Shown here: positions 32,634 through 43,326 of the stretch, one piece after another
Layout: every line of letters starts with the position of its first letter
Position numbering within the stretch: the first letter of the stretch is position 1
DNA from: Candidatus Altimarinota bacterium
GTDB taxonomy: Bacteria; Patescibacteriota; Gracilibacteria; BD1-5; UBA6164
Direction of reading: 5' to 3'
Assembly (NCBI GenBank): GCA_028689115.1
Contig: JAQTWV010000001.1
Span: forward strand, 186,001 to 250,000
DNA: 64,000 nt
Made by a program: the position numbers and the translations under genes
The notes under the pieces: model-generated
Told to the model about the DNA's origin: nothing
Seen by the model: only the letters and a program-made list of their open reading frames with translations
Databases searched by the model: none

Positions 32634-33251
32634 ATAATTTGTTAACACAGTTTTTAATTTAACTTCACGTACTTTTGTACTCGTAGAATCAACCCATCTT
32701 ACTATACTTTCTATTTCTAATCAGTCTCATAAAACTCATCCAGGAGGAGTGGTATATTTTGTTTTTATTTGTCTTGTATAGTTATTTTTTAATATTGAAG
32801 TTGCTCAACTTTGAGTATATAATCAATTACTATCAATTCATACTCCATAAAAACTTTTATATAATGCAGTTGCATAATTATTTCATGCTGCTCATAAAAG
32901 ATCTTCTTCGATAAACCATCTATTGTCTATATCTCTATAAATTTTATAATTTCAATTATTTAATATATTATTTGTAAATCATGCATTTCATATACAACTT
33001 ATATCATAATTAAAAGTTTTCCAACAATTTTTCTTGTCTGATGAAAATAATAACCAGTTTGTATCTCTGATATTTGTCATAGCTTCTAATCATTCTTTTG
33101 CTATTTGAATAGCTTGAATTTTAGTTTCTACACTATCAGTTAATTTTATAGATTCAGAATATATCTTGTATACTCAAGTTAATCACATTACAATAATTAG
33201 TGTTACAACCATAGCTTCTACTATAGTTGTTGCAATTTTTGATTTTTTCAT
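32628..33251 (-). CDS. Type IV pilin/pseudopilin-like protein
   Basis: A 207-aa protein with a pilin-type N-terminus: a short basic leader MKKSKIA, then TTIVEAMVVTLIIVMGLTGVY, where Glu stands five residues into the hydrophobic helix as in prepilins. The leader lacks the classical Gly-Phe cut site, so processing would occur at a variant site. The following segment IQIAKEGLEAMTNIRDTNWL is a pattern common in pseudopilins of candidate-phyla bacteria. The rest is a Tyr/Asn-rich beta globular domain with a Cys pair near residue 76-86. No prepilin peptidase or pilus ATPase lies nearby. It could be a minor pilin used in attachment to a host cell. Confidence 0.7.
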
Positions 33252-33319
33252 TTTACAAAAGAAAAAAATAAAGTAAATTATAATTAAAATTACTTTAAAT
33301 ATAATAATTAAAAAGATAA

Positions 33320-34372
33320 ATGCAAAAATTTTCTATACATGATGAAAAAAAAGTAAAAGAATTACTTGAATTAAACTGAGAAAAAGCTTTTAGATATAGC
33401 CAAATTGAAAACGCTGTATATAAAAACTTCATTACAGATTTTGACAAGATGGAAACTCTTTCAAAAAAAATAAGAGATTTATTAAAAGAAAATTGTTTTT
33501 TTAACTCTTTGGTAGTTGATGAACAAAAAACAAGTACTAATTGACAAACAACTAAGATACTTTTCAAAACGCAAACTTGAGAATTTATTGAAGCTGTTAT
33601 AATGAGACATTTAACTTGAAGAGTCACTCTTTGTATTTCTTGTCAAGCAGGTTGTCCTATGGGATGTACTTTTTGTGCTACTTGAAAATTATGACTATTA
33701 AAAAATTTAACGAGTTATGAAGTTATAGAACAAATTTATTATGCAGCTAAACTGCTAAATGATGAATGAGATAAACTTAGAAATATAGTTTATATGGGTA
33801 TGTGAGAACCAATGCTTAACTATGAAGTTGTTAAAGAAACTATAAATATAGCTAATAATCAAAAAAAGTTTGATTTAGCAAATAGAAGAGTTACTGTTTC
33901 AACTTGTTGAATTGTTCCTTGAATTAAAAAATTTACTCAGGATTTTCCACAAACTAGCTTAGCAATAAGTCTTCATGCGCCAAATGATGAAATAAGGAAG
34001 CAAATAATGCCAGTTGATCATACTTATTCTCTTGAAGAATTAATGAAAACGCTAGATGAATATGTAGAAAAAACAAATAAAAGAATATTTTATGAATATA
34101 TAATGATCAATTGAGTAAATGATAATATAAAACTTGCTCATGAATTGTGAAAACTTTTAGAATGAAAATTAGCACATGTTAATTTTATACCATATAATGC
34201 TTGAGAAGGTACAGGTTGAACTTATACTGCAACGCCTAGATTTATAATAGAAAAATTTCAAACTATATTACAACATTATTGAGTAGTTTCAACGATTAGA
34301 GCTACCATGTGAGATGATATAAATGCAGCTTGCTGACAACTTGCAAATAAAAAAGAAACTAATGAAAATTAG
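33320..34372 (+). CDS. rlmN: Dual-specificity RNA methyltransferase RlmN
   Basis: A 350-aa radical-SAM enzyme methylating C2 of A2503 in 23S rRNA (and A37 in some tRNAs). CISCQAGCPMGCTFCATG near residues 103-120 contains the CxxxCxxC 4Fe-4S motif. VYMGMGEPMLNYE near residue 158, RVTVSTCGIVPGIKKF, LAISLHAPNDE near residue 215 and FIPYNAGEGTGG are further family motifs, and RATMGDDINAACGQLA near the C-terminus holds the catalytic Cys that forms the covalent intermediate. Length is typical. Its last codons lie in a hairpin with a T-run that serves as terminator. Confidence 0.94.
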
Positions 34373-34375
34373 TTT
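34356..34375 (+). terminator. Short terminator overlapping the rlmN stop
   Basis: AAACTAAT, GAAA tetraloop, ATTAGTTT, then a T-run. Confidence 0.75.
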
Positions 34376-34506
34376 TTTTATTTTATTTATTCACTATAAA
34401 AAGTTAAAATGTCAAACTAAAAGTAATGGCTTTTGTTATTATTTTTTTACTTTTTTATAAAAAATATATAATTAGTGAAACTTTTTATCCTATATCTATA
34501 TTTTTT

Positions 34507-36114
34507 ATGAGACATCTTATTTTTAGAATATTTCTAATTACGGTTTCTTGATTTTTATTAGTTGCATATGTATTTCCATGGCATAATTATAATATAAATG
34601 TACCTTTTTCATGAGGTGATTATAGATTATGACTTGATTTACAAGGTTGAATTGAGTTAGATTACAAGATTGATTTATCAGAAGTTTCTAAAGCAGAGGA
34701 TTATAATAGTAAAAAAGAATCTGAAATAGTTGAATGATTAAAGTCTATTGTTGATAAAAGAGTTGAAACTCTTAATATAAATGATTCAGAAATAAATGAT
34801 GCATCTTATGCATGAGAAAATCATATAATTGTTCAAATTCCTTTAAAATGAAATGATAGTTTAGAAAATAGTTTAAATATAGAAAAAGCTAAAGAAGCAA
34901 TTTGAAAAGTTGTAAAAATTCAATTTAAAGAGAAAAAATCTTCTTTTACTCAAGAAGATTTTGATGCAAGAAATAAAATAGCTAATGACACTTTATTAGA
35001 AATAACTACTTGAGAAAAATTTTCTGTAGTTGCTGCTAAAACTTCACTTAATTTTGAAAATATAATTGTAGGTTCTATTGGTAAATATGAAGAACTTATA
35101 AAAGTTAATAATGAAATAAAAGTAAATCAAATAAATGAAGTAGAGTTATTGAATTGAGATGCTTGATATTTACTTGTTGAAAATTCTGTAAAAGATTCAA
35201 AGATAAATTATATATTTGTTTCAAAGACACCTTCAGAATGGACTGCTGCTATTGATTCAAAATGAAGAGTTTTAGATGATAAATATTTTTCACAATCATC
35301 AGTTCAATTTAATGATGCTTTCCAACCAATGATTGAACTTGTTTTTAATGATGAGTGAGCTGAAATATTTGGTGAATTATCAAAGAGATTGATTGGTCAA
35401 CAAATGGCAATATTTGTTTGAGGTGAGATGTTAACTGCTCCAGTTATAAATGAAGCAATATATGGTTGAAAAGCTGTTATAACTTGAAATTATACACCTG
35501 AAGAAGCTAAAAAATTATCAAATGATATAAATACATGAGTTGTTCCTGCTCCTATATATTTAACAAGTGAAAAAACTATTGATTCTAAGATATGAGCTAG
35601 TTCATTAGAAAAATTAGTTATTGCTTGATATGCTTGATTTCTATTAATATTTTTATTTTTAGTTTTTACTTATAGAGTATCTGGATTAATGGCTGCAGTA
35701 TCATTATTATTATATGTACTTATAGTATTAGCAATAGTTAAAATGTTTTGAATAGTTTTAACGCTTGCTTCTATAGCTGGTCTTATACTATCTATATGAA
35801 TTGCTATAGATTCAAATATACTTATATTCGAAAGAATAAGAGAGGAATTAAGAAGATGAAATGATATTGTATTAGCTACGGATACTTGATTTAGAAAAAC
35901 TTGGTCTGCAATTTGGGATTCAAATTTTACATGATTAATTGTTTCATTTATACTTTTTATATTTTGAGTAAACTTGATTAAATGATTTTGATTAATGTTA
36001 TGACTTTGAATAATTGTTTCACTTTTTACAGTTATGTGGATTTCAAAAGTATTTTTACTTTTAAATTCTCTACTTATAAAAAACAAATCTACATTTATAT
36101 GATTCAAAAAATAA
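34507..36114 (+). CDS. secD: Protein translocase subunit SecD
   Basis: A 535-aa RND-superfamily membrane protein that assists SecYEG export with the proton gradient. One N-terminal helix (residues 5-23) is followed by RLGLDLQGGIELDYKI near residues 39-54 (the SecD LGLDLxGG motif), a large periplasmic-type domain, a VGGEMLTAPVINEAIYGGKAVITG segment divided by TGA glycines, and five C-terminal helices. The GIAIDSNILIFERIREELRR motif lies near residues 430-449. An in-frame ATG at 34426 would add 27 residues with a second hydrophobic run; I prefer 34507 because it gives the normal SecD N-terminus. SecF is neither fused nor adjacent. Confidence 0.92.
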
Positions 36115-36141
36115 AAACCACTTAAGTGGTTTTTATTTTTT
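36106..36141. terminator. Bidirectional terminator, secD / RnfD-like gene
   Basis: An 18-bp perfect palindromic stem (core AAAAACCACTT/AAGTGGTTTTT) containing the secD stop codon, with T-runs on each strand. Confidence 0.9.
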
Positions 36142-36145
36142 GAAT

Positions 36146-37120
36146 CTAATTACAAGTTATATTATCACATAAATTATTAATTATAAAATCAGGTTTTCAA
36201 TAAATATATATTGTTGTTAATAATATTATTATTGTAATAATTGTTATTAAGTATAAGTATAAATTTAGTAAATTGTATTTTCTTTTTACATTATTTTCTT
36301 CAAGATGCCAAATTATTGGAAGTTGTAATGTACTTATAAATAATGATCAAAGTAGAGCATAAATATAATTTATATGAAATTGTAATATATAGAAAATAAT
36401 AACTAAATTTATAACATAAAAAAATCTAGAAATTGATTTTCAAGGAACAGTTTTAGGATCACTTATCATATAAAACATAAATATGAAAAATGTTACATTA
36501 AAATATTCCATTATAGTACTTGTATTTATTATGTTTGGTATAGTGAAAAAAAGTATTGTGTTTACAATAAAAAATGGAGCTAAATAATCAATAAAATATC
36601 TAAATTTAAAAAAACAATTTACTCTATAATTAATAATAAATCAAAATATAGATATTATAATAATTACTAAAAAATATTTTAAATTTAATTCTCATAAATA
36701 ATTTCACCAATGTAGTGCTTCTGACCAAGTATAATTTTGAAATAAAAGTAAGGTTGTAAAAACTCACATGTTTGATGGGTTGAAAAAATGTCTTCATTTA
36801 ATTCTTAATAGATTTTTTCATATTATAGCTATTAATCATGCAAAGAAAAAAAATATTAAATGATCCGATCTTAAAAAAGTACTTATTCAAAATCATGAAT
36901 TCAGTCATGAAAACGGGAAGTGAAATTTTCATGTTTTTATTTTTATAAAAATAATGTCAGTTATAATTGTAGTTGAAAATATTGTTAAAAGTTTTATATA
37001 ACTTAAATTTAATCAATAAAATTCTACTCAAATAATTAATATACTAATTAATATTATAGTTTGATTTATTTGTATATTATTTATTAATAAATCTTTTATT
37101 TTTTTATACATAATTATCAT
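36146..37120 (-). CDS. RnfD/NqrB-family membrane protein
   Basis: A 324-aa polytopic membrane protein (about ten helices). FGISTFLRSDHLIFFF near residue 82, RHFFNPSNMGV near residue 115 and MISDPKTVPGKSISR near residue 220 match the NQR2/RnfD family, in which the FNPSN/SDPKT segments are the most conserved stretches. In complete Rnf or Nqr complexes this subunit carries covalent FMN on a Thr and takes part in ion-coupled electron transfer. No other Rnf/Nqr subunit is near, and stand-alone relatives of unknown function exist. Two ATGs at 37118-37120 and 37109-37111 are possible, differing by three residues. It starts 7 nt after murC, suggesting co-transcription with cell-wall genes. Confidence 0.72.
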
Positions 37121-37127
37121 TAGTTAA

Positions 37128-38465
37128 TTATAAAGTAGTTTTTATCTTATATCTTAAATTATCTACATCTCATGCTCACATTAATATAATAATTGCGTCT
37201 TTATTTTTTTTATCAAAATCTTCTATTAATTTTAAAGTATTATCAAGTCAATTTCAGTTAATCTTATTTTTATGATTTATAGCATCTACGAATTTTTGTG
37301 GAGGCATCATTTTTTTATCATCTTCATTATCTCTAGATTCATAAATATTTGGAATTATTAGATAGTCAGTATCTTTAAAACTGTCTACAAAATCTGGTAA
37401 TAATTCTAATGTTCTATTATATTGATGAGGTTGAAAAATTGTCAATAATGTTTTATTTTTATTATTTATCTTTATTGCTTCAAGTGTCAATTTTATTTCT
37501 GTTGGATGATGTCAATAATCACTCAGTAGTAAATTTCAATTTTCTGTCAATCATATTTTTTCCATCCTTCTCCATACTCAATTATATTTATTATATGTGT
37601 CTAATATGGTTTTAATGTCTATTTTAAGCAATATTCATAAGATATATGTCAATTTTGCATCATAGACAATATGCTCTCACGGAATATTTAATTTAATTTC
37701 TGGGAAATAATATTTTTGTCAATTAAGTAAAAAATAATCTTTATAGACATTTATATATTTAATATCTTGTCTAAGTCAAACTAATGTTTGACTATTTTTT
37801 TCTTGTCAATCTAGAATTACATAACCTCATTTTTTTACATTATCTATTAATTGTCTATATGCTAAAATATAGTCATTTAAATCTTTATAATAATCTAGGT
37901 GGTCAATTTCTATATTTGTAATAATTGCAATATCTGGTTTGTATTTTAAAAAACTTCTTTTATATTCACAAGCTTCAATTATAAAATAATCAGGACTATT
38001 TTTATTTTCATTTCTATGAAAAAAATTTTTTCAATCAAATTCTTTTAATAAAGTTCAAACAACACTTGTTATATTTTTATCACTATTTTTTAAAATAATT
38101 GAAGCAAGGGAAGTTGTAGTTGATTTTCAATGAGTTCATGAAATAGTAATAAGTTTTTTACTATTTGCTATATTTGCCAAAGATTCTGGATAAGTTAATA
38201 TTTGAGCTTTAGTTTTTCTAGCTTGTTGTAATTCACTTTGAGTTTCTGGAATTGCTTCTGTATATATTATTTTTTCAAAACTATCATCTATAAAATTAGC
38301 TCTTTCTCATATTATTATATCAATTCATTCACTTTTTAATTTGTGAATTAATTCACTATCAAATTTATCACTTCAAAAAACTAGATATCATAATTCATTA
38401 TAATATCTTGCTATTGCAGAAATTCAAATTCAACCTATTCAAATCAAATAAACTTTTTTTTGCAT
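37128..38465 (-). CDS. murC: UDP-N-acetylmuramate--L-alanine ligase
   Basis: A 445-aa cytosolic Mur ligase adding the first L-Ala of the peptidoglycan stem peptide. [21 protein letters not shown] at the N-terminus (written here with its TGA glycines) is the UDP-binding domain, [20 protein letters not shown] near residue 107 the ATP P-loop, and [16 protein letters not shown] near residue 173 the carbamylated-Lys/metal region. [19 protein letters not shown] near residue 310 and [13 protein letters not shown] match MurC specifically, with IILMGAGDVDNL near the C-terminus. One base separates it from the pth stop. Its presence indicates that the cell makes its own peptidoglycan precursors. Confidence 0.94.
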
Positions 38466-38466
38466 A

Positions 38467-38991
38467 TTAAAATTTTTCTATTAATAAATTATTTGTATTT
38501 TTAAATATTTCATTTTCTAAATCTATCAGTTCCTCTTCGCTAAATCTAGATAAAACCCAATCACTAACTTCAAATTTTTCATTGAAACCAATTCATATTT
38601 TAATCCTTTTAAATTTTTCTCAAAAATGTTGAATTATACTTTTTACTCAATTATGTCATCAAGCACTTCACGTTTCTCTAAATCTTAGTTTAGAAAAATC
38701 CATACTTAGGTCATCATATATTACAAGTATATCTTCTTTGTTAATTTTATAAAATGACACTATTGAATTCAAACTTTCTCAGCTTAAATTCATAAATGTT
38801 TGAGGTTTTAATAGTAGAGTTTTTTCTCACTTATAAATTCATGAGCTTATTTCAGCTTTAAATTTAGATTCAAAAACAAAATCACTAAACTGATTTATCT
38901 TTTTAAAATAGTCCAAAAACATAAATCATACATTATGCCTTGTATTATTATAGGTATTTCAAGGATTTCCAAGTCAAATAATTAATTTCAT
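38467..38991 (-). CDS. pth: Peptidyl-tRNA hydrolase
   Basis: A 174-aa esterase that frees tRNA from prematurely released peptidyl-tRNA. MKLIIGLGNPGNTYNNTRHN at residues 1-20 has the catalytic His, LLKPQTFMNLSGESL near residue 60 the conserved Asn-rich loop, VIYDDLSMDFSKLR the catalytic Asp, and RFRETGSAGGHNGVKSI near residue 105 the substrate loop. Length is slightly short of E. coli Pth (194 aa). It is the first gene of a pth-murC-rnfD-like unit on the minus strand. The 112-nt gap upstream is A/T-rich and probably holds divergent promoters with the HAD gene at 39104. Confidence 0.93.
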
Positions 38992-39103
38992 AAATATAGT
39001 TACTTATTAAATTTTTTTAATTATAATTAAAAAAAAATAAAAATAAACTTTTAAAGTTGCATTTATTTTTTATAATGATTTTGTTAGCATTAATCATATT
39101 ATT

Positions 39104-40033
39104 ATGGAACTTGAAAAAGTATTGGATTTAATAAAACAAAAAAGTAATGATAAAGATATTTTAGAACATCTTGGTATAAGATTTAGAATTGATTATGAAA
39201 ATCAAGATTACTATAATGATAAGATGCATTTAATGCATAGATGAGATTATTTTATTTCAGATCTAGATGGTACTTTTTTTAGATGAGTTTTACAAAAAGA
39301 AGCATTTACTATATTTGTTAAATTTGTTAAAAAACATAATTATTTAGATTTAAATATAGATGATTATTACTTATTTTTAAAGGATCTGGAATTTTTTAAT
39401 AAATTAGAAAAAAAAGCATACAATAAGGAAATAGAATTTTTTGAATATTTAAATGCTTGAATCTATCTACTTTTAAAACATAAAGATTTAGTTGATTGGA
39501 ATTGATATTTAAGTTTTATGAAATATAGTTTCAAAACAAAAGAAAAAATAAATCCTTTTAGATTTAGTTTCTCTAAGATGAAAGAAGTTTTATTATCTGG
39601 TTGAAATTTTGTTTTTGTTTCAGGTTCTCCAAATTTTGTATTTGATATATATTTGGAATTATTAAAAGAATATGTAGCAAAAAATATTTGAGATTCATAT
39701 TCTAATAATATATTTTGATTTTGAAGTAATGTATTTATGGATTGTTCAGATTATACTCCACTTTGGTGAAGAGACCATAAAAAACAATTTATAAATCTAC
39801 TTCGTGATAAAAGAATAATAAATAAAACTATCTGATGAATGTGAGATACTTCTAGTGATTTTTGAATAAGCTATGCACTTGATCCTGATAATGAGTTTTA
39901 TTTTGTAAATCCTGAGAAAAAAGTAGTAGATAATTTTGAAAAATCAATTATTGAAACAATTGATTATAAATTAATTATTGAAAGAAAGGATTTGATTTTT
40001 AATATAAAAAAAGAAGATATTAATTTTATTTAA
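39104..40033 (+). CDS. HAD-superfamily phosphatase
   Basis: A 309-aa haloacid-dehalogenase-fold hydrolase. Motif I DYFISDLDGTFFRG near residues 48-61 has the nucleophile Asp and acid/base Asp, motif II is FVSGSPNF near residue 172, motif III a Lys-containing segment near residue 223, and motif IV GGMGDTSSDFGISYA near residue 243. A helical cap of about 110 residues lies between motifs I and II, as in the phosphoserine-phosphatase/PNPase-like C1 group. The N-terminal 45 residues are an extra helical extension. The stop codon is inside the terminator hairpin. Substrate is not predictable. Confidence 0.8.
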
Positions 40034-40047
40034 TATCTTCTTTTTTT
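40006..40047. terminator. Bidirectional terminator, HAD gene / xer gene
   Basis: An 18-bp perfect stem (core AAGAAGATATTAA) with a 6-nt loop; it spans the HAD stop codon and reaches the xer stop codon. Confidence 0.9.
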
Positions 40048-40966
40048 ATTTAAAAAATTTAGAGTGAACATCTTTTAATTTCTTATTTGTAACATGAGTA
40101 TAAACTTGAGTTGTAGTTATACTAGCATGTCATAACATTTCTTGAATTGCTCTTAAATCTGCTCAATTACTAAGTAGGGTAGTAGCAAATGAGTGCCTTA
40201 GAGTATGTGCTGAAATATCTTTTAAAATATAAGCTTTAAGAGCATATTTTTTAACCATATTAGTTATAAAAAATCTAGTTAATCTTACTTTTTCGTTATC
40301 TAAATTACTTATATCTTCTTTTTTTGTATTATGTCTTATAAAAAGAGGAGTTAATGAATCATTTCTTTTTTCTAAATAATCTCAGATAAGTTTTGCGGCA
40401 TGTTTAGTTAGATAAACAACTCTTACTTTTCTTCATTTTCATCTAACTGCAAATTCTCTTCTATTTAAATTTATATCTGATACATTTAGATTTGTAAGTT
40501 CTGAGATTCTTAGTCAAGTTGAATAAATACATTCCATTATTGCTAAATCTCTAGATCAAATTATAGTATTTGTATTTGGTGCAGAAAATAGTCTATCTAA
40601 CTCTTCTTGATTTAAAAATTCTACATGTCTATCTTCTGCTTTTATTAAATCTATTGCAGTTGCACTTAAACTTTTATATCATTTTTTTTCTAGAAATTTC
40701 AAGAAACTTCTAATAGTTATCATATATGCATTTGCTGTTTTTATAGAAATAGTTCTTCTTTTTTCATATAAATAACTTCTGAATCAATCAGCTATTTCTA
40801 AACTTATATCCTCAGTTTGAAATATATCTAAATTTTTATATTTTTCAGATATATACTCACTAAATTTTCTTAGATGTCTATCATATTGTTCTACAGTTTT
40901 AGGTGATTTATTTTTAATTACTTCTAGATAATTTAAAAATTTCAAATGAGCTTCTTTAAATAGCAT
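40046..40966 (-). CDS. Tyrosine recombinase, XerC/XerD type
   Basis: A 306-aa site-specific recombinase. Residues 1-105 form the SAM-like core-binding domain (SPKTVEQYDRHLRKFSEYI). The catalytic domain has the first Arg in STGLRISELTNLNVSDI near residue 145, the HTLRHSFATTLL box (HxxR) near residue 251, GADLRAIQEMLGHASI, and the nucleophile Tyr in TTTQVYTHV near residue 287. Size and layout are those of chromosome-dimer resolvases XerC/D. No phage or transposon genes flank it, so I read it as the housekeeping enzyme; many reduced genomes keep a single Xer. A dif site was not identified in the window. Confidence 0.9.
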
Positions 40967-41097
40967 GATATATACTTAAAATAATAAATATTATGTTAAC
41001 TATTATATACATTAAATTTTTTTTTCAAATAAAGTTTGTTAATTTTTGATTTTTTCTTACTATTAGAAAATATTTATTTTTTAAAATATGTTTTAAT

Positions 41098-41256
41098 ATG
41101 GCTAATGAAAAACCTGGGTGATGTAGATTACCTAATTATACTTGAAAATTAGATGATAATTTATGAAGACCAAAACCTAAAGAAAACCCATTATCATGGA
41201 GAGTTTGATATACTCTTAAAGAAGTTGAAGAAGCATTAAAAAAACAAAAAAAATAA
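41098..41256 (+). CDS. Small 52-aa protein of unknown function
   Basis: A complete small gene with ATG, TAA and its own terminator. The product begins MANEKPGGCRLPNYTGKLDD and has a proline-rich centre (RPKPKENPLSW) and a basic amphipathic C-terminus (TLKEVEEALKKQKK). Four of its 52 codons are TGA, so it is invisible under the standard code. It contains no signal peptide or membrane segment and one cysteine. It is not related to either neighbour by strand. The sharp boundaries and the strong downstream hairpin support a real gene, but I recognise no family. Confidence 0.6.
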
Positions 41257-41282
41257 AACCTAGATTTTAATCTAGGTTTTTA
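41253..41282. terminator. Bidirectional terminator, 52-aa gene / map
   Basis: ATAAAACCTAGATT and its complement with a 2-nt loop; it contains the stop codons of both convergent genes. Confidence 0.88.
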
Positions 41283-42023
41283 TATTATAATTTCAGCTTC
41301 TCAATCTGTTACTAAAATTGTATGTTCATATTGGCATCATAAACTACCATCTTTTATATATATTTCCCAATCTCAGTCATCTTCTATTTCTCAACTTGTT
41401 TGTCACACTATTGGTTCTATTGCTAGAGTCATACCTGCTTTTAATTTAGTTCCAGATCAAGGAGTTCCATAATTATAAATATATGGTTTTTCATGAAGTT
41501 TTTTTCAAATTGCATGACCAGTTAAATCTTTTACAACCTTAAATCAAGCTTTTTCTATTTCATTTTGTATAGCATATCATATATCTCAAGTTGTATTTCC
41601 TGCTTTTGCAGCTTTTATCCCAGCATATAGAGCATTTTTATTTGCTTCTATAATTTTTGCTCAGATAGGATTTTTATCATCTCATCAAACTATTATAGAA
41701 AATGCAGCATCAGTATTTATACCTTTTTCTTTATCTTTTATTCAAAAATCAAAAGTTACTAAATCTCAGTCTTTAAAAATTAATCATTTTCTAGCTCTAC
41801 CATGAACTACAACATCATTTACACTTATACAAATGTTGTCTGGAAAATCATAAACTCATTTAAAACCACATAAAACATTATGTTCTCTTGCTATTTTAGA
41901 ACATAAATCATTTACTTCGATAGCTGTAGTACCATTTTTTACTATTTTTTTAATTTCATCAAAGACTTTTTTATGCACTTTTGCATTTTGTCTCATCATA
42001 TTTAATTCTTCTTTATTTAACAT
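41280..42023 (-). CDS. map: Methionine aminopeptidase, type I
   Basis: A 247-aa metalloprotease removing the initiator Met. VCISVNDVVVHGRA-like wording near residue 70 carries the substrate His, DLVTFDFGIKDKEKGINTDAAFS near residues 92-114 (read in two parts) the metal-ligand Asp pair, LTGHAIGKKLHEKP near residue 165 the His ligand, and TLAIEPIV and the final EHTILVTDGEAEII the two Glu ligands. All five metal ligands are recognisable and the length is standard. The stop codon lies in the shared terminator. It is followed upstream by two genes for secreted proteins on the same strand (16-nt gap), so it may be part of a longer transcript. Confidence 0.93.
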
Positions 42024-42039
42024 TTTTTTTATTTAATTA

Positions 42040-43326
42040 TTAATTACATTTTCAACAATCTCATTTTCAAGAATCTTGACTATTACAAACTTTTACAGAT
42101 TTGGGGCATATTTCATTTAGTGTATTTATTGCACCTCATAAATCACTATTTATATTTAATATTCTAGTTCTAAAATTGGCAGTATTTTCTTCAGAAGGTC
42201 ATTCGAAATTTGATAATTCTAAATACATTTTATCTATTTTTTCTTTTATTTTATTTGTATCTGTTGAATTTTCTTTAGCTGTGATAGTTGAATTAATAGA
42301 TATAATATCAGTTGCTTTTTTAGAAAAAAAATCTCAGATAACTTCACCCTTAAATTCTTTTAATTTTTTTTCTAATTTTATTCTAGTATTATTAAATGTA
42401 TTTTTAATAAAATTATTATCCTTACTAAATCACTCACTATTATAATTTTGAAGTGAATCAAGCATATTTGATTGAGAGTCAGTACTAATTCATTTTTTAG
42501 ATAATTCTTTTTTTAATATTCTTTTTTCAGCATTTAAATATTTTTCATTTGTTGTATCATTTCATTGCATTAAATCAATTGCATCTCTCCATTTTTGAAT
42601 ACCATCTTTTCATAGATTATTCATTTCTCAAATTTCTTTAAATTTTTTTGATACTGTATCAAAAAATCATCAATCTGCTTCACTACATTTACTATATGCA
42701 ACTATTCCATAATTTGTTTGTATTTCTAATTCAAAATTATTATTTACTAAATTAATTGTAGTAGTATCTTTATTTATTTCTCAAATTACAGCATTTCTAA
42801 ATAAATTCATTACTGCTTCATTATTTGCAGTTAGTTTTCATATAAGTTCTCAAGCTGTTATTTCTTCTGGAAAATCACAATTTACACTTATATCTTTACA
42901 AGCAGATTTTATAATAACATCACTTTTTCAATTTTTTACAATTTGGTCTAGATAGTATTTTATTCATTTTCATTCATTTTCTAAAATCCTATAATCTCTT
43001 TTTACTTCTTTAGGAATTTCATTTGAAGTAGGGAATACTGCGAAATATATAAAGTAAGAATAATAAGAATCAAAATTAAAAATTTGATTATATATTTTTA
43101 CAGAGCTACTTTTTGTTTTATCATATTCTGTTTCTATATTTTGTCATAAACTTTCTTTTGTTTCAGATTGGCTTAACTGAGTAGATATAGTTTTAATTAT
43201 TTTTCTATTATTTTCTACATACTCTAATAAAGCAGGTGAGGCTTTACTAGTTAAAGCACACTCTGCTGCAAATGTATTATTTATAAAAGTTATAAATACA
43301 AAAAATGTAATAAGTATTTTTTTCAT
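42040..43326 (-). CDS. Secreted protein of unknown function, second of a tandem pair
   Basis: A 428-aa exported protein. Residues 1-20 are a signal peptide (MKKILITFFVFITFINNTFA, cut before AECAL). The mature part is helical and rich in Asn, Lys and Glu. It has Cys residues near 22, 165-172 and 225, and a distinctive C-terminus with CPKSVKVCNSQDSGKGDCGKCN: four Cys in the last 25 residues, a possible metal- or disulfide-stabilised tail. No lipobox. Its ATG directly abuts the TAA of the upstream gene (zero spacing), so the two secreted proteins are translationally coupled and probably work together at the cell surface. Family not recognised. Confidence 0.65.

Noticed and set aside
35670-36107. 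Minus-strand frame of 145 codons opposite secD
   Set aside because: Antisense of the SecD membrane helices; no recognisable motif, and secD is certain.
40046-40966. Phage or transposon integrase
   Set aside because: The protein has the size and motifs of XerC/D and no phage, tRNA attachment site or cargo is nearby.
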